Assembly: GCA_019634715.1 (NCBI GenBank)
Contig: JAHCAU010000003.1
Location: forward strand, 186,001 to 250,000
Direction of reading: 5' to 3'
Source of the DNA: Lysobacter sp.
GTDB lineage: Bacteria; Pseudomonadota; Gammaproteobacteria; Xanthomonadales; Xanthomonadaceae
Length of the DNA: 64,000 nt
Position numbers and translations under genes: made by a program
The notes under the pieces: model-generated
What the model saw: only the letters and a program-made list of their open reading frames with translations
Database searches by the model: none
Told to the model about the DNA's origin: nothing
Part shown: positions 30,003 through 43,000 of the stretch, in pieces
Position numbering within the stretch: the first letter of the stretch is position 1
How the letters are laid out: the number at the start of each line of letters is the position of its first letter

Positions 30003-30785
30003 TCATCTGAACTCCAGGACCTTGCGCCCGAGCTGCCCCTTGCGCAGCCGATAGGCGGCGAAGGCGTCGCGGTCGTCGAGCTGCAGGTAGAGATTGCAGC
30101 GCATGAGTTCGGAAAAGCGCTGTCCGGGCGGGCGCACGTAGGTGTGCCCGGGAAAGACGTGGATGTCGGGCGGCAGCCGGCGCTTGAGGTGCTGCAGGCT
30201 GTCGAACATGCGGTACGCCCCCTCCAGCTCGAAGCAGATGCCGCAGCCCTCGGCGAACAGCACGTCACCGGTGAACAGGTTGTCGCCGATCCGGTAGCAC
30301 ACGCAGCCCGGCGTGTGCCCGGGGGTGAGGATGGGTTCGATGGTCATCGCACCCACCTGCCACGACGCGCCATCGAGCGGCAGCAGGCGCATGGCGTCGA
30401 AGCCCGACCAGGCGATCTCCTCGCGGGACATGCGGACCGGGCAGTTGTAGTGCTCCGACATCGGGATCGCCAGATCGATGTGGTCGGCGTGGGTATGGGT
30501 GATCAGGATTTCGCACAGCGTGGCGCGCGTGGCCGCGAGCGCGTCGGCGTAGGCCTCGGGCTGCCAGGCCGGATCGATGGCGACCGCCTGGTGCGTGACC
30601 GGATCCACGACGAGGTAGGTGTTGTTCTTCATCACACCGCGCGCGGTTTCCAGCAGGAACACCTGCGGTGCGTCCGCCTCGCCGGAGGTCGGCGCATGGT
30701 GTCCGCCCGATGCCGAATGCAAGTCCAATGCCGACTCCGATCGCGATTCCGTTGCATGCCACGCCATGGCATCCGTCATGCCCAT
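30003..30785 (-). CDS. Metallo-beta-lactamase-fold hydrolase (BaeB/PksB-like)
   Basis: 260 aa from ATG 30785 (AGGGG upstream). Glyoxalase II-type zinc hydrolase: THTHADHID, GHTPGCVCY, TGDVLF and PGHTYV supply the metal ligands. Homologous proteins occur in many trans-AT clusters and are thought to remove stalled or wrongly loaded acyl groups from ACPs. The N-terminal 40 residues (to about DAPQVF) are a polar, His/Ser-rich extension with no match to the fold. Lies 253 bp downstream of PKS D and 136 bp before the HMG synthase gene; no other gene is seen in those gaps. Confidence 0.87.
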   Translation of the reverse strand: MGMTDAMAWHATESRSESALDLHSASGGHHAPTSGEADAPQVFLLETARGVMKNNTYLVVDPVTHQAVAIDPAWQPEAYADALAATRATLCEILITHTHADHIDLAIPMSEHYNCPVRMSREEIAWSGFDAMRLLPLDGASWQVGAMTIEPILTPGHTPGCVCYRIGDNLFTGDVLFAEGCGICFELEGAYRMFDSLQHLKRRLPPDIHVFPGHTYVRPPGQRFSELMRCNLYLQLDDRDAFAAYRLRKGQLGRKVLEFR

Positions 30786-31038
30786 CGCCTGCCCCTTGTC
30801 TCGCAGCGTGGGCGTGCTTCTCCCCGAAGCATTCCGCTCTGCCGGATGGCGAACAGCGCGGGCATGATAAGCACAGGCCTCGGTGCCTTGTCGAGGACAT
30901 CCGTCGCCGTTGCCGTTGCCGTCGCGGCAAGCGGAAGCGCATGCGCATGCGTCGTGGAATGACGGGCAGTCGCATGCACGCGGTTGCGTGCGCAGGGCAC
31001 GCCTCCGATCCCGATCCCGATGGCGCTGCGGGCGCCGC

Positions 31039-34000
31039 TCATCCTGCCGCCTCCACCGGCACGCCGGGTTTGCGGCTCGCGCCGGGCGGCAGGGCGCGGA
31101 CGTAGAAGCCGTCGAGCGCGACCAGCCGTTCGCCGCGCAGCGACAGCAGTTCCAGGTCGAAACGCAGCAGTCCGCTGCCGGCCGGGCCTGCCGCCGCGCG
31201 TCGCGCCACGGCCCAGCACTCGGGCAGCAGCGGCCGGAAGCGTTCGATCGCCTCCAGCGCGAACGGCAGGTAGGGCCTGCGTTCGCCTTCTCCACCGGCT
31301 TCGGCGTCCAGCGCCATGCCCGACACCGTCTGCAGCGCGCCATCGATCAATGCCGGATGCAGCAGGTACTGGTCGAAGGCGGCGCGCAATGCCGGATCGA
31401 GTCCCAGGCGTGCGATCGCGAGTCCGTCGCCGACGTGCAGTTCGCGGATGCTGCGGAAGCTCGGGCCGTAGTCGAAGCCGAATGCGGCCAGGGCGGCATA
31501 ACACGCTTCGCCCGTGCGGACGCGGGGCGCCTCACGGAGCAGGGCATCGATGTCGCGCACCTGCGGCGCGGCATGCGCGGCCCGACCGCGACCGTAACGC
31601 ACGCGCCCTTCGGCGTGCAGCTGCGGCTGCATGTCCGCATCGAAGCTGCGGATCGCGAATTCCGCTCCCTCGCCCGAGGCGACCAGCCGCGTCTGCACCG
31701 GCTGCGCACCCTGCAGCGCCAGCGGCTGTGCCCAGACCACATCCTCGACGCGGGTCACCGGTGCCTCGCCTGCGATGGCCGCCGCAGCCGCAGCGATCTC
31801 GATATAGGCGGCACCGGGGAACAGCACGGTCCCGGCGACGCGATGGTCGCGGGCGTACCAGTCGCTGGCGTCGAGCTGGGATTCGAAGCGGATCTCGCGC
31901 AGCGTCGAGGCATTGCGCACGATCAGCGGATGCAGCGCAGGCGGCAGCGGCGCGACGGCCTGCCTGCCGTGGCTGTCGTCGATGATGGCCGGCGGCCCCG
32001 GCGGCGGCGCATCCGTGATCCAGTGACGGGTGCGCGCGAACGGATACGGCGGCAGCGGCACGCGCACGGGCCTGGCGGCATCGCCGCGCAGGACTTGCCA
32101 CGGGATGTCCTGCCCCTGCACCCACTGCAGCGCGAGCGCATCCAGTCGTCCTGCCCGCCAGTCGGCACGCAGGGCATCGACGATGTCGGCACGATTGGCC
32201 TTGCGACGCTGGTGCGGTTCGACACGACCGGGCACCAGCCGCTGCGAAGCGTGGCCATCGCGCCAGGCATCGAGTTCGCGCAGCAGGCCGTCCAGGCCGT
32301 CGGCGACGACAGCGAGCCGCTCCTCCATGGCCTCGCGGCCGTCCTGCAGCGTCCAGGCGACCGCATCCGCTGCGGGCGCTCGCGCCGGGTCGCGCAGCCA
32401 GGCCTGCAGCGCCTCACGCAGGGCATCGACGCGCTCGTGCAGGCGTTCGCCATCGCGCGCGGAGAGTACGAACAACTGCGGGCCGCGTGCGGACGCCGTG
32501 GTCGCCGCGACGGGCGCTTCCTCCAGCACCAGGCAGGCGTTCACCCCGCCCGCGCCGAAGGAATTGACGATCGCGCGTCGCGGCGCGCCATCGCGCGGTG
32601 CGGGCCACGGAGCGAGCGCCTGCTGCAGGCGGAACGGCGTCGCGTCGAAATCGATGTCGGGATTGGCCGGCTCGCTGTGCAGGGTCGGCGCCAGCATGCG
32701 GTGACGCAGCTGCAGCAGCACGCGCGCGACCCCGGCGATGCCCGCCACGGACTCGCCGTGACCGACGTTGGCCTTGACCGAACCCAGCGCGCACGGGCCG
32801 GCATCCGCGCTGCGGCCAGCGAATGCGTTCGCCAGCGACACCAGTTCCAGGCCATCGCCGAGCTGCGTGCCGGTGCCGTGGCCTTCGACGTAGCCGATGG
32901 CGTCGGCATCGATGCCGGCATCGGCCAGCGCGGCGGAAATGACCGCCGCCTGGGACACCGGGTTCGGCGCCGAATAGCCGTTGGCGCGGCCGCTGTGCGC
33001 CTGCGCGCCACCGGCGACGATGCCGTGGACGTGATCGCCATCGGCCAGCGCCTGCGCCAGCGGCTTGAGCACCAGCGTGCCGACGCCCTCGCCGGGCACG
33101 AAGCCGTCGTCGCCGGCACCGAAGCTGCGGCAGCGGCCGTGTTCGGCCAGCATGCCGCGTGCGCACAGCGAGTGGTACTTGGCCGGATGCAGGTACAGGT
33201 TCACGCCGCCGGCGATCGCGATCGCGCACTCGCCGCGGCGCAGGCTGTCGCAGGCCATCTGGATCGCGACCAGCGACGAGGAGCAGGCGGTGTCGATCGG
33301 CAGGCTCGGCCCCTGGAAATCGAAGACGTAGGACACGCGGTTGGCGATCGACCACGGCATCGCACTGGCGTTGACCGCGCGGCCGCGACGCCATGCCTCG
33401 GGCGTGAGCTGGCTGTAGGTATTCGTGGTGACGCCGACGAACACGCCGGCATCGACGCCGCGACCGCGCGGATGGCGCGCACGCAGGCCGTCGCGGGTGT
33501 AGCCGGCGTCCTCGATCGCCGACCAGGCCGATTGCAGGAACAGGCGCTCCTGCGGGTCCATCGCGTCGGCATCCGCGTCGGCGATGCCGAAGAATGCCGC
33601 GTCGAAGGCGTCGACGTCGTCGAGGAAGCCGCCGGTGCGGCAGTAGATGCGCCCGTCCGCCGCGCGTGCCGGGTCGGCATCGTGGAAGGCTTCGGCGTCC
33701 CAGCGATCCATCGGCACCGGGCCGATCAGATCGCGGCCGTCGCGCAGGTGTGCCCAGAAGGCGTTGAGCGACGGCGACTGCGGCAAGCGCACGTGCAGGC
33801 CGATGATCGCGATGCGGCCGTCTGCCGGCGTCGGTGCGGTCGGCGCGGGCTGCGCCTCGGCCTCGGCCACGATGGACAGGGCCGCCGGTGGCGCGGACGA
33901 GGCCGCGACCACGCGCTGCGGCGCGGCAGGCGGAAACGCAACGGCATCGACCTGCGCTGCTTCCGCCGCCCCCGCCGTTTCCGCGAAGAGGCGCTGCAGC

Positions 34001-37000
34001 GCGGCGCCGGCATCGCGCGACAGATACGCGGCGAGTTCCTCGATGTTCGTGTATTCGTAGAACAGCGTCTTCGGCAGTTCGCCGAGGTCGCGTTCCAGCG
34101 CGGCGTTGATGCGCGCCACCATCATCGAATCCACGCCGTAGGCCTCGAAGCGCTCCTGCGCATCGATGCGCTCGACCGGCAGCTTGATCTCGATCGACAG
34201 CAGGCCCTTGAGGTAGTCCTCCGCCCTGCCCTGCAGCGCGCCGTCTGCCGCCGCAGCGACAGGCAGCGGAGTCGCTGCAGGCGCTGTGCGCGCTGCCTGC
34301 GCCGCAAGGGGCGTATCGAGCGCGGCTCGGATGCGCGCGGCATCGCCATGGACGACCACGGCATGGGCCACCTCGTCGGCGAGCAGCGCATGCCAAGCGG
34401 CCACGCCGTCGGCATCGGGCAACGGCCGCATGCCGGTGCGTTCGGCGGCCAGGCGGATCTCGTCATCGGACAGGCGCATGCCGCCCGACAGCCAGTACGG
34501 CCAGCCGATCGACAGGCTGCGGCCGTGGCGCTCGCCGCGTGCGACCCGTGCAGCGCGGCGTGCAGCGAAGGCATCGAGAAAGGCATTGGCGCAGGCGTAG
34601 TCGCACTGGCCTGCGTTGCCGAAGGCCCCGGACACCGACGAGAAACCGACGAACAGATCGAGCGAATCCTGCGCGGTGGCGGCGTCGAGGTGCAGCGTGC
34701 CCTGCACCTTCGCGGCCAGCACGGCGGCGATGGCGTCGCGGTCCTTGTGGATGGCGAAGGCATCGCGATGCACGCCGGCGGCGTGGATCACGCCGTCGAT
34801 GCGGCCGAAGCGCGTGCGTGCGGCGTCGACGGCAGCCTGCGCCCGCGTGGCGTCGGCCACGTCGGCCTGCACGTATACGGCATCGCCGCCGCTGTCGCGC
34901 AGCGCCTGCAGGGTCGCTTCGCCGCGCGCGTCCAGCGGCGAGCGGCCGGTGAGCACCAGTCGCGCCGCGTGGCGGGTGGCCAGATGGGTGGCGAACAGCA
35001 GGCCGAGGCCACCGAGGCCGCCGGTGATCAGATACACGCCACGCTGGCGGATCGCATCGCGCTCGGGCTTCGGCGGCGCGAAGGCTTCGAAGCGTCGGCG
35101 CCTGCGCCCGCCATCGACGATGCGGTACTCGCCGCTGGTCCAGTCGCGCTCGCGCAGTTCCGGCGCCAGCGATGCCGCGATGGTCCCATCGTCGAACGAG
35201 GCCAGCGCAAGCGTCTTCCAGGCGAAACGCGGGTTCTCCTGCGCCAGGCTGCGCAGGTAGCCAGCGAGTCCGGCATGCACGAGCGCGCTGTCGTCGTCGC
35301 CACGGGCCGCGACGGCGACGATCCGCGCCGAAGCGCCCGGACGCAGGCGCAGCAGCGCCGTGCAGGCGGCATGCAGCGGATACAGGCCCTGCGCCAGCGC
35401 GACCTCGATGTCGTCGCCGCCGGGCAGCACCACGACGATGGCGGCCGGCATGCGTCCGGCGGTGGCCAGCTGCGCCATCGCGTCGGCGACGTCGGTTTCG
35501 CCCATGCCGGCGCAGGTCGCATCCACGCCGCAGGCGTCGGCGATGGCCGCCGTCTGCGCGGGCGTGCCGATCACCAGCACAGGGCCGTCGGGTGCGACCA
35601 TTGCGGACACCGATGCCACGGCGTCCCAGGTCGCACGGGCATGCACGGTCGTCGCTGTCGGACGCGGCGCGGCGATGCCTGTCGTCTCACCGGGTGAGAC
35701 CGCGAGCGCGACCGGATCCGGCGCAGCGATCCAGTAGCGTTCGCGCACGAAGGGATAGGTCGGCAACGGCATGCGGCGCACGGGCACGCCGGCATGCAGA
35801 CGCGTCCAGTCGACGCTCACGCCTGCGACCCACAGCTTCGCCAGCGCATCGAGTGCGCGGGCGTCGAGCGTGGCGCGCAGGAAGGCTTCGCCGGCCTCGC
35901 CGTCGATAGCCGCGAGCGCACCGGCACCGGCTGCGCGGGCATTGCCCTCGAACACACCCGTGCCGGCGGTCTTGCGGCCGTCCTGCGCCGCATCGTGCCA
36001 GGCACGCAGTTGCGCGCGCAGCGCCGGCAGGTCGGCGGCCTGGATCGCGAGCCGCTCGGCCAGCGCGGTGCGACCGACCTGCGAGGTGTAGGCGATGTCG
36101 GCGAAGCGCGCGTCGTCCGCCGCCTCCAGCGCCGCCAGCATCCGCGCCGCATAGGCGACGAGCGCCTCGCGGCTGCGCGCCGAGAGCAGGAACAGCTGCG
36201 GCTCGATCCGCGTCGCCGCCGGCAGGTCGTCCTCGTACGCTTCGACCACCAGGTGCGCATTGGCGCCGCCGGCACCGAAGGAGCTGATCCCGGCGCGGCG
36301 CGGATGCATGGCCGGGCGCGGCCACTCGGCCAGCGTGCGCTGCACGCGGAACGGCGTGGCATCGAAATCGATGTGCGGATTGAGCGTGTCCGCATGCAGC
36401 GACGGCACGTATCGGCCGTGGCGCAGCTGCAGCAGCACCTTGGTCAGCGCGGCGATGCCGGCGGCCGATTCGAGATGGCCGATGTTCGACTTGACCGAAC
36501 CGATGGCGCATGGGATGTCGGTCTCGCCCGCGCCGGCCGCGCGCCAGGCGCGGACCAGGCCGGTGATCTCGATCGGATCGCCCAGGCTGGTGCCGGTGCC
36601 GTGGGTCTCGATGTAGCCGATGCTGTCGGCGGGCACGCCCGCGCGCTGCAGCGCCTCGGCCACCAGTTCGCCCTGCGCCACCGGGTTGGGCACGGTGTAG
36701 CCGTTGGTCTTGCCGCCGTGGTTGATCGCGCTGGCGCGGATCACGCCGTGGATGCGGTCGCCGTCGGCGATGGCGCGATCCAGCGGCTTGAGCAGCACCG
36801 CGCCGACGCCCTCGCCCGGCACGTAGCCGTCGCCACCGGCGCCGAAGCTGCGGCAGCGGCCATCGGTGGACGCGAAGTTGCCCTGGCTCAGGCTCAGGTA
36901 TTTCGCAGGATGCAGGCTCAGGTTCACGCCGCCGGCCAGCGCGGCCTCGGCGTGGCCGCGGCGCAGGTCTTCGCAGGCGAGATGGATCGCGGTCAGCGAG

Positions 37001-40000
37001 GACGAGCACATCGTGTCGAGCGCCAGGCTCGGCCCGTGCAGATCCAGCGTGTACGACACGCGGTTGGCGATCGAGGCGAAGGACGAGCTGGGCGCACCGG
37101 CCGCGCCGGCACCGACGCCGTACAGCTCGTACTGGCCCCACATCACGCCGACGTAGACGCCGATGCGTCGACCGGCGACCGCTTCGCGCGCGTAGCCGGC
37201 GTGTTCGAAGGTCTCCCAGGCGGTTTCCAGGAACAGGCGTTCCTGCGGATCGATCAGCTCGGCTTCCTTCGGCGAGATGCCGAAGAACAGCGCGTCGAAG
37301 CGGTCGACGCCGTCGACGAAGCCGCCCCACTTGCTGTAGCTGGTGCCGGGCCGGTTGCGTTCGGGATGGAACAGCGCGGCGTGGTGCCAGCGATCGCCCG
37401 GGACTTCGCCGATGCAGTCGCGGCCTTCGACCAGGTTGCCCCAGAACGCGTCGAGATCGTCGGCCTGCGGGTAGCGCCCGGCGATGCCGATGATCGCGAT
37501 CGGCGCGTCGTGCGCGGGTGCGGGCGACGGCGCGGCGGGAATACGCATCGCGCGGCCACGGCGCGACGTCCGCGACGAGGCGTTCGTGGCGAAGGCGATG
37601 CTGCGCTCGCTCGTCGTCGCGGTGGGCGCGGTGGCGGTCGGCAGCGCCGCGTCGAGACCGGCCAGGCTGCGCAGACGGTCGGGATAGGTCGCCACCAGGA
37701 AGGCGGCGAGCGCGGCGATGGTCTGGTATTCGAAGAACAGGGTCCTGGACAGCGTGCCGAAGCTGCGTTCGAGCTGGGTGGTCAGCTTCATCGCCAGCAC
37801 GGAATCCATGCCGTACTGCTCCAGCGGCGCGCGTGCGTCGACCTCGTGCTCGGGCATGCCCATCAGGCCGGCGAATTCGGCGATGAGATGGCGGCGCGCG
37901 TGTTCGAGCAGACGCGCATCGCCGTCGCCCACCGTGTCGGCAGGCGACGCAGGCGCGACGGCGACGGCAGCCGGCTTCGGCGCCGGATCGCGGCCGCGCA
38001 GCGCCTGGCGCAGGCGCGCGGCATCGCCTTCGACCACGATCGTGCAGGCATCGTCGCCGGCCAGCGCGTGATGGAACGCGCGCATCGCCGACGCCGTTTC
38101 CAGCGGCACCATGCCCGACGCGGCGGTCATCGCCCGCTGCGTGTCGGCATCGACGTGCATGCCGCCCTCGCGCCACAGCGGCCACAGCAGCGAGCGCGTG
38201 CGGCCGCTGCGTTCGCCGGCGACGCGCAGGGCCTCGCGATGCTGCGCGAAGGCGTCCATGAAGCCGTTGGCGGCCGCGTAGTCGGCCTGGCCGGGGTTGC
38301 CGAAGGCCGCGCTCATCGACGAGCAGAGTACGAACCAGTCCAGGGCGATCCCGCGCGTGGCCTGGTCGAGGTGCCAGGTACCGCGCACCTTCGGCGCGAG
38401 CACGGCGTCGGCGTCGCCCAGCGACTTGCGCAGGATCAGCGCATCGCGGGTCTCGCCGGCGGCGTGCAGCACCCCGTCGAGCCGGCCGTGGCGCGATACC
38501 AGTTCGGCGATGCCGCGTCCGACGGCCTCGCCATCGCCGAGGTCGAGCTGCAGGTAGTCGAGACGCGCGACATCCACGCCGCACGCGTCGGCGAGCGCAC
38601 GCAGGGTCTCGCGTCGCGCCGCGTCGTCCGCACCGCGGCCGGACAGCACGGCGATGGCGCCGGGCGTGCGCTGCAGCAGTTCGCGCGCGAAGGCGCGCCC
38701 CACCCCACCGAGGCCGCCGGTGATCAGGTAGACGCCCTCGTCGCGGAACGCGCAGGGGGCCGGCGCATCACCGTCGAGCGTCTCGTCCTGCCACTCGCGG
38801 CGCAGGAGACGGCCGTCGGCATCGATGCGCACCCGCGTGGCGCCGGTGGCCTCGGCCTCGTGCAGGCGCGCGGCCAGGCCGTCGGCTGCGAGGGCCGGCG
38901 CGACCAGCACGAGCTGTGCGAGCAGCCTGCTGCGTTCCTGTCGCGCGGTGTCGAGCAGGCCCGACAGCCCGGCGAGGAGCGCGGTGTCGCCTTCGTCGGC
39001 CACCGCGACCTGCAGGCTCGCCGCTTCGCCGGGCGGCAACTGCTGCAGCATCGACAGCACGGCCAGCGTCGCTTCGCGATAGCGTTCGTGCGCGCCGGGA
39101 ATGTCGGCGAGCACCTGCACCTGCGCACGGATATCGGCAGGCGCCTTCAGCCCGGCCAGCAGCAGGAGGCGCTGCGTCGCAACGACCGGGGGCTGCGATG
39201 CGAGCGCCCCGGTCCATGCCGGACGCGCGACCAGCAGCGACTGCGCGGCCGGCAGGCGCAGGCGACGCGCGCTCAGGCCACGGATCGAGACGCAGACACG
39301 TCCCTGCGCATCGCACAGGTCGAGATCGAACTTGCGCAGTTCCGCGCCCGGCAAGGTGGATTCGCGCAGCCAGACCCACATCCGCGCGGCGCACGGGGCG
39401 TGGACGGCGAGCGATTCCAGCGCGAACGGCACGGCCGGCGCCGACGCGTCGCCGGCATCGGCCAGGGCGAGCGCAGACTGCAGTGCGCTGTCGAGCAGGG
39501 CCGGCGGCAGCGCGCAGGCGTCGCCGTCCGCATGAGGTGGCGCGAGTTCGGCCAGCACTTCGCCAGCACCGCGATGCAGCGCGACCAGGCCGCGGAACGC
39601 CGGACCGTAGTGCAGCCCCATCGCGGCGAAGGTGGCGTACAGCGTGTCGGGCGACGGCCCCGGCGACATCCTGCCGCGCAGTGCGTCCAGATCCAGCGGC
39701 GCGACATCGATCGGTGCGACGGCTTCGATGCGACCGCTGCAATGCGTCTGCGCATCGTCGGCGACCGGCTCGGACCGCAGTGCGAATTCGACCGTGGCCT
39801 CGTCGACCGCATCCAGCTCCAACGCCAGCGTCACCGGCGCATCGACCACCACCGGCTGCGTCCAGGCCACATTGCGCAGGACCAGCGTGCGCGGCGCGTC
39901 GGCGGGCAGCGCGAGATCGACGGCGCCTCGCGCCATCTCCAGCGCGACCACGCCCGGCAGCACGCGGCGCGCCGACGCGGTGTCGCCGATGCGATGGTCG

Positions 40001-43000
40001 GACAGGAAGGTTTCGCTGCCGTCGAACACGCTGACGTAGCGCTGGCCGTACAGGTCGGAGCCGTTGCGATGCAGCAGCGGATGCGGCGCGGCGACCGCAA
40101 CCCCGACCGGCGCATAGACCACGCCGGCACGACGGATCGCACCCGAATCGAAGCGGTACGCCTTGCGTTCGAAGGGATAGGTCGGCAGCGGGACGAGCGC
40201 CGGCCGCGCATCCGGCTTCAGGCGCGTCCAGTCCAGCGCGTAGCCGCGCACCCACAGTTCGGCCAGCTTCTCCAGCTTGCCGCGCGCGACCCAGCGGTCG
40301 ACCGCGGCGGCCATGTCGTCGTCGCCGGCCAGCAGGGCCAGGGCTTCGTCGTCGCTGTCGACGCGACCGGTGTGCACGCTCGGTGGCGATGCACCGTCGA
40401 GGTGCGCGGCCAGCGCGTCGATCAATGCCGGCACGCCGTCGGCGACCACCGCCAGGCGCACGTCCATGGCTTCGCGGCCATGGCGCAGGGTCCAGGCCAG
40501 CGCGCCGAAGTCGATCGATGCGCCGCCGTCGCGCAGGCAGGCCAGCAGATCGGCCGCGCGCTGGCGCAACTGCGCCGGGGTGCGCGCCGACAGCGGCAGC
40601 AGCATGCGTCCGGTCGCCGGCAGGGTCCGCGGCGTGATCGCGCGGTACTCCTCGATGACCAGATGCGCGTTCGAACCGCCCGCACCGAACGAGGACAGCC
40701 CGGCGATGCGCGGGCGCTCGGTCCCGTCGATCATCGGCCGCGTCCACGGACGCAGGGTCTGCACCACCTCGAACGGCGTCGCCGGGAAATCGATGTGCGG
40801 ATTCAGGGTGTCCGAATGCAGCGACGGCACGAGCTGGCCGTGGCGCATCTGCAGCAGCACCTTGGTCAGGCCGGCGACACCGGCTGCGGATTCGCAGTGG
40901 CCGATGTTCGACTTGACCGAGCCGATGGCGCAGAAGCCGGTGTCCTGGGTCGAGGCACGGAAGGCCTGCGCCAGCGCCGCGATCTCGATCGGGTCGCCGA
41001 GCTTGGTGCCGGTGCCGTGCGCTTCGATGTAGCTGACATGGCGCGGGTCCACGCCGGCCTCGCGCAGGGCCAGCGCGATCACCGCCGACTGCGCGCGCGG
41101 GTTCGGCACCGAGTAGCCGTTGGTCTTGCCGCCGTGGTTCAGCGCGCTGCCGCGGATGAGGCCATGGATGTGGTTGCCGTCGCGCTCGGCGTCGGACAGG
41201 CGCTTGAGCACCACCGCACCGACGCCCTCGCCCGGGATGTAGCCGTCGCCGCCGACGCCGAAGCTCTGGCAGTGGCCGTCGGTGGAGATGTACTGGCCGG
41301 CGCTGAGGATCAGGTACTTGTTCGGATGCAGGCTGACGTTGACGCCGCCGGCGATGGCCGCGTGCGTGCGCCCGAGGCGCAGGTCCTGGCAGGCGAGATG
41401 GATCGCGGTCAGCGAGGACGAGCACATCGTGTCCAGGGTCATGCTCGGACCGTGGACGTTGAGCAGGTAGGAGACGCGATTGGCGACGCTGGCGTAGCTC
41501 ACCGGCAGGCCGATCCGGCGGCCGAGCAGGCTGGCTTCGGCGCCGAGCAGCTGGTACTCGCCGTACATCACGCCGACATACACGCCCACCTGCCCTGCCT
41601 GTGCGGGATCGGCGGCGACCTGGAGCCCGGCACGGGTGATGCCCGCGTCTTCCAGCGCACCCCATGCATGCTGCAGGAACAGGCGTTCCTGCGGGTCGAT
41701 CATCGGTGCGTCGACCGGCGGGATGTTGAAGAACAGCGGGTCGAACTCGTCGACGCCGGCGATGAAACCGCCCCAGCGGCTGTAGTGCGCGCCCTCGGCG
41801 CTGCGGTCCTCGCTGTAGTACTCGCGCCAGTCCCAGCGGTCGCCGGGGATCTCGACGATGCAGTCGCGGCCTTCGCTGAGGTTGCGCCAGAACGCGGCCA
41901 GATCCGGCGATTCCGGATAGCGGCCGCTGAGGCCGACGATGGCGATGGGCTCGCGCGAATGCGTCGCCTGCGCGGCAGCGGCCAGGCTGCGCCGGCCGCG
42001 GCGGCGTTCGCCGGCGGTGGATGCCGGCAGCGCCAGCGGTGCCGGCGCCGGCTGCACGGTGGCCGCTGCGGTCGCCGCGCTGGCAGTCGTCGCGGCGGCG
42101 GTCGCCGGGAACAGCCCGCGCAGCGTGGCGGCATGCGCCTGCACGAAATACGCGGTCAGCTCGTCGATGGTCTGGTGTTCGAAGAACAGGGTCTTCGACA
42201 GCGGCCCGAAGCTCTTTTCGAGCTGGCTGGTGAGGTCCATGGCCAGCACCGAATCGATGCCGTAGCGCTCGAGCGGCGCGCGCGGATCGATCTTCTGGTA
42301 CGGCAGCTTGAACAGGCTGGACAACTGCCTGCGCAGGTAGTCGCGGGTGCGCTCGACGAGGTCGTCGTCGGCCTGGTGCACGGTGTCGACGGCGACCGTC
42401 GCGACCGCGGACGACGGTGCCGGTGCCGGTGCCTGCGGGGCGTCGAACAGCACGGCACGGATCCGCGCCCGATCGCCCTCGATCGCCACGGTCTGGGTAT
42501 GCCCGCCAGCGAGGCTGCGCTGGAACGCGGCCAGGCCGTTCGCGGTCGACATCGCGCCCATGCCGGTGGCGGCGCGCATCGCCTGCAACTGCGACGCCGG
42601 CATCCGCATGCCGCCCTCGGCCCACAGCGGCCAGTTCACGGCCAGGGTGTGGCCGCGACGCGCGCCCTCCGCGACCAGGCGGTTGCGATGCGCCGCGAAG
42701 GCGTCGAGGAACCCGTTGGCGGCGGCATAGTCGCCCTGCCCGACATTGCCCAGCACCGAGGCGCCGGACGAGAACAATGCGAGGAAGTCGAGGTCCAGCG
42801 CGGCGCTGGCGGCATCCAGATGCACCGTGCCGGCCACCTTCGGCGCCAGCACCCGCGCCATGCCGTCGGCGGACTTCTGCGCGAGCAGGCCGTCGTCGAC
42901 CATGCCCGCGCAGTGCAGGATGCCGTCGATGCGGCCGAACTCCGCGCACAGCGCGGCCAGCAGCGCATGCGTGGCCTCGGCATCGGCGGGGTCGAGGCTG

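Noticed and set aside
33270..33300. Non-elongating KS (KS0) domains in the PKS
   Set aside because: All seven KS domains keep the active-site Cys and both His motifs; only the stand-alone cassette KS lacks the Cys, as expected for a decarboxylase.
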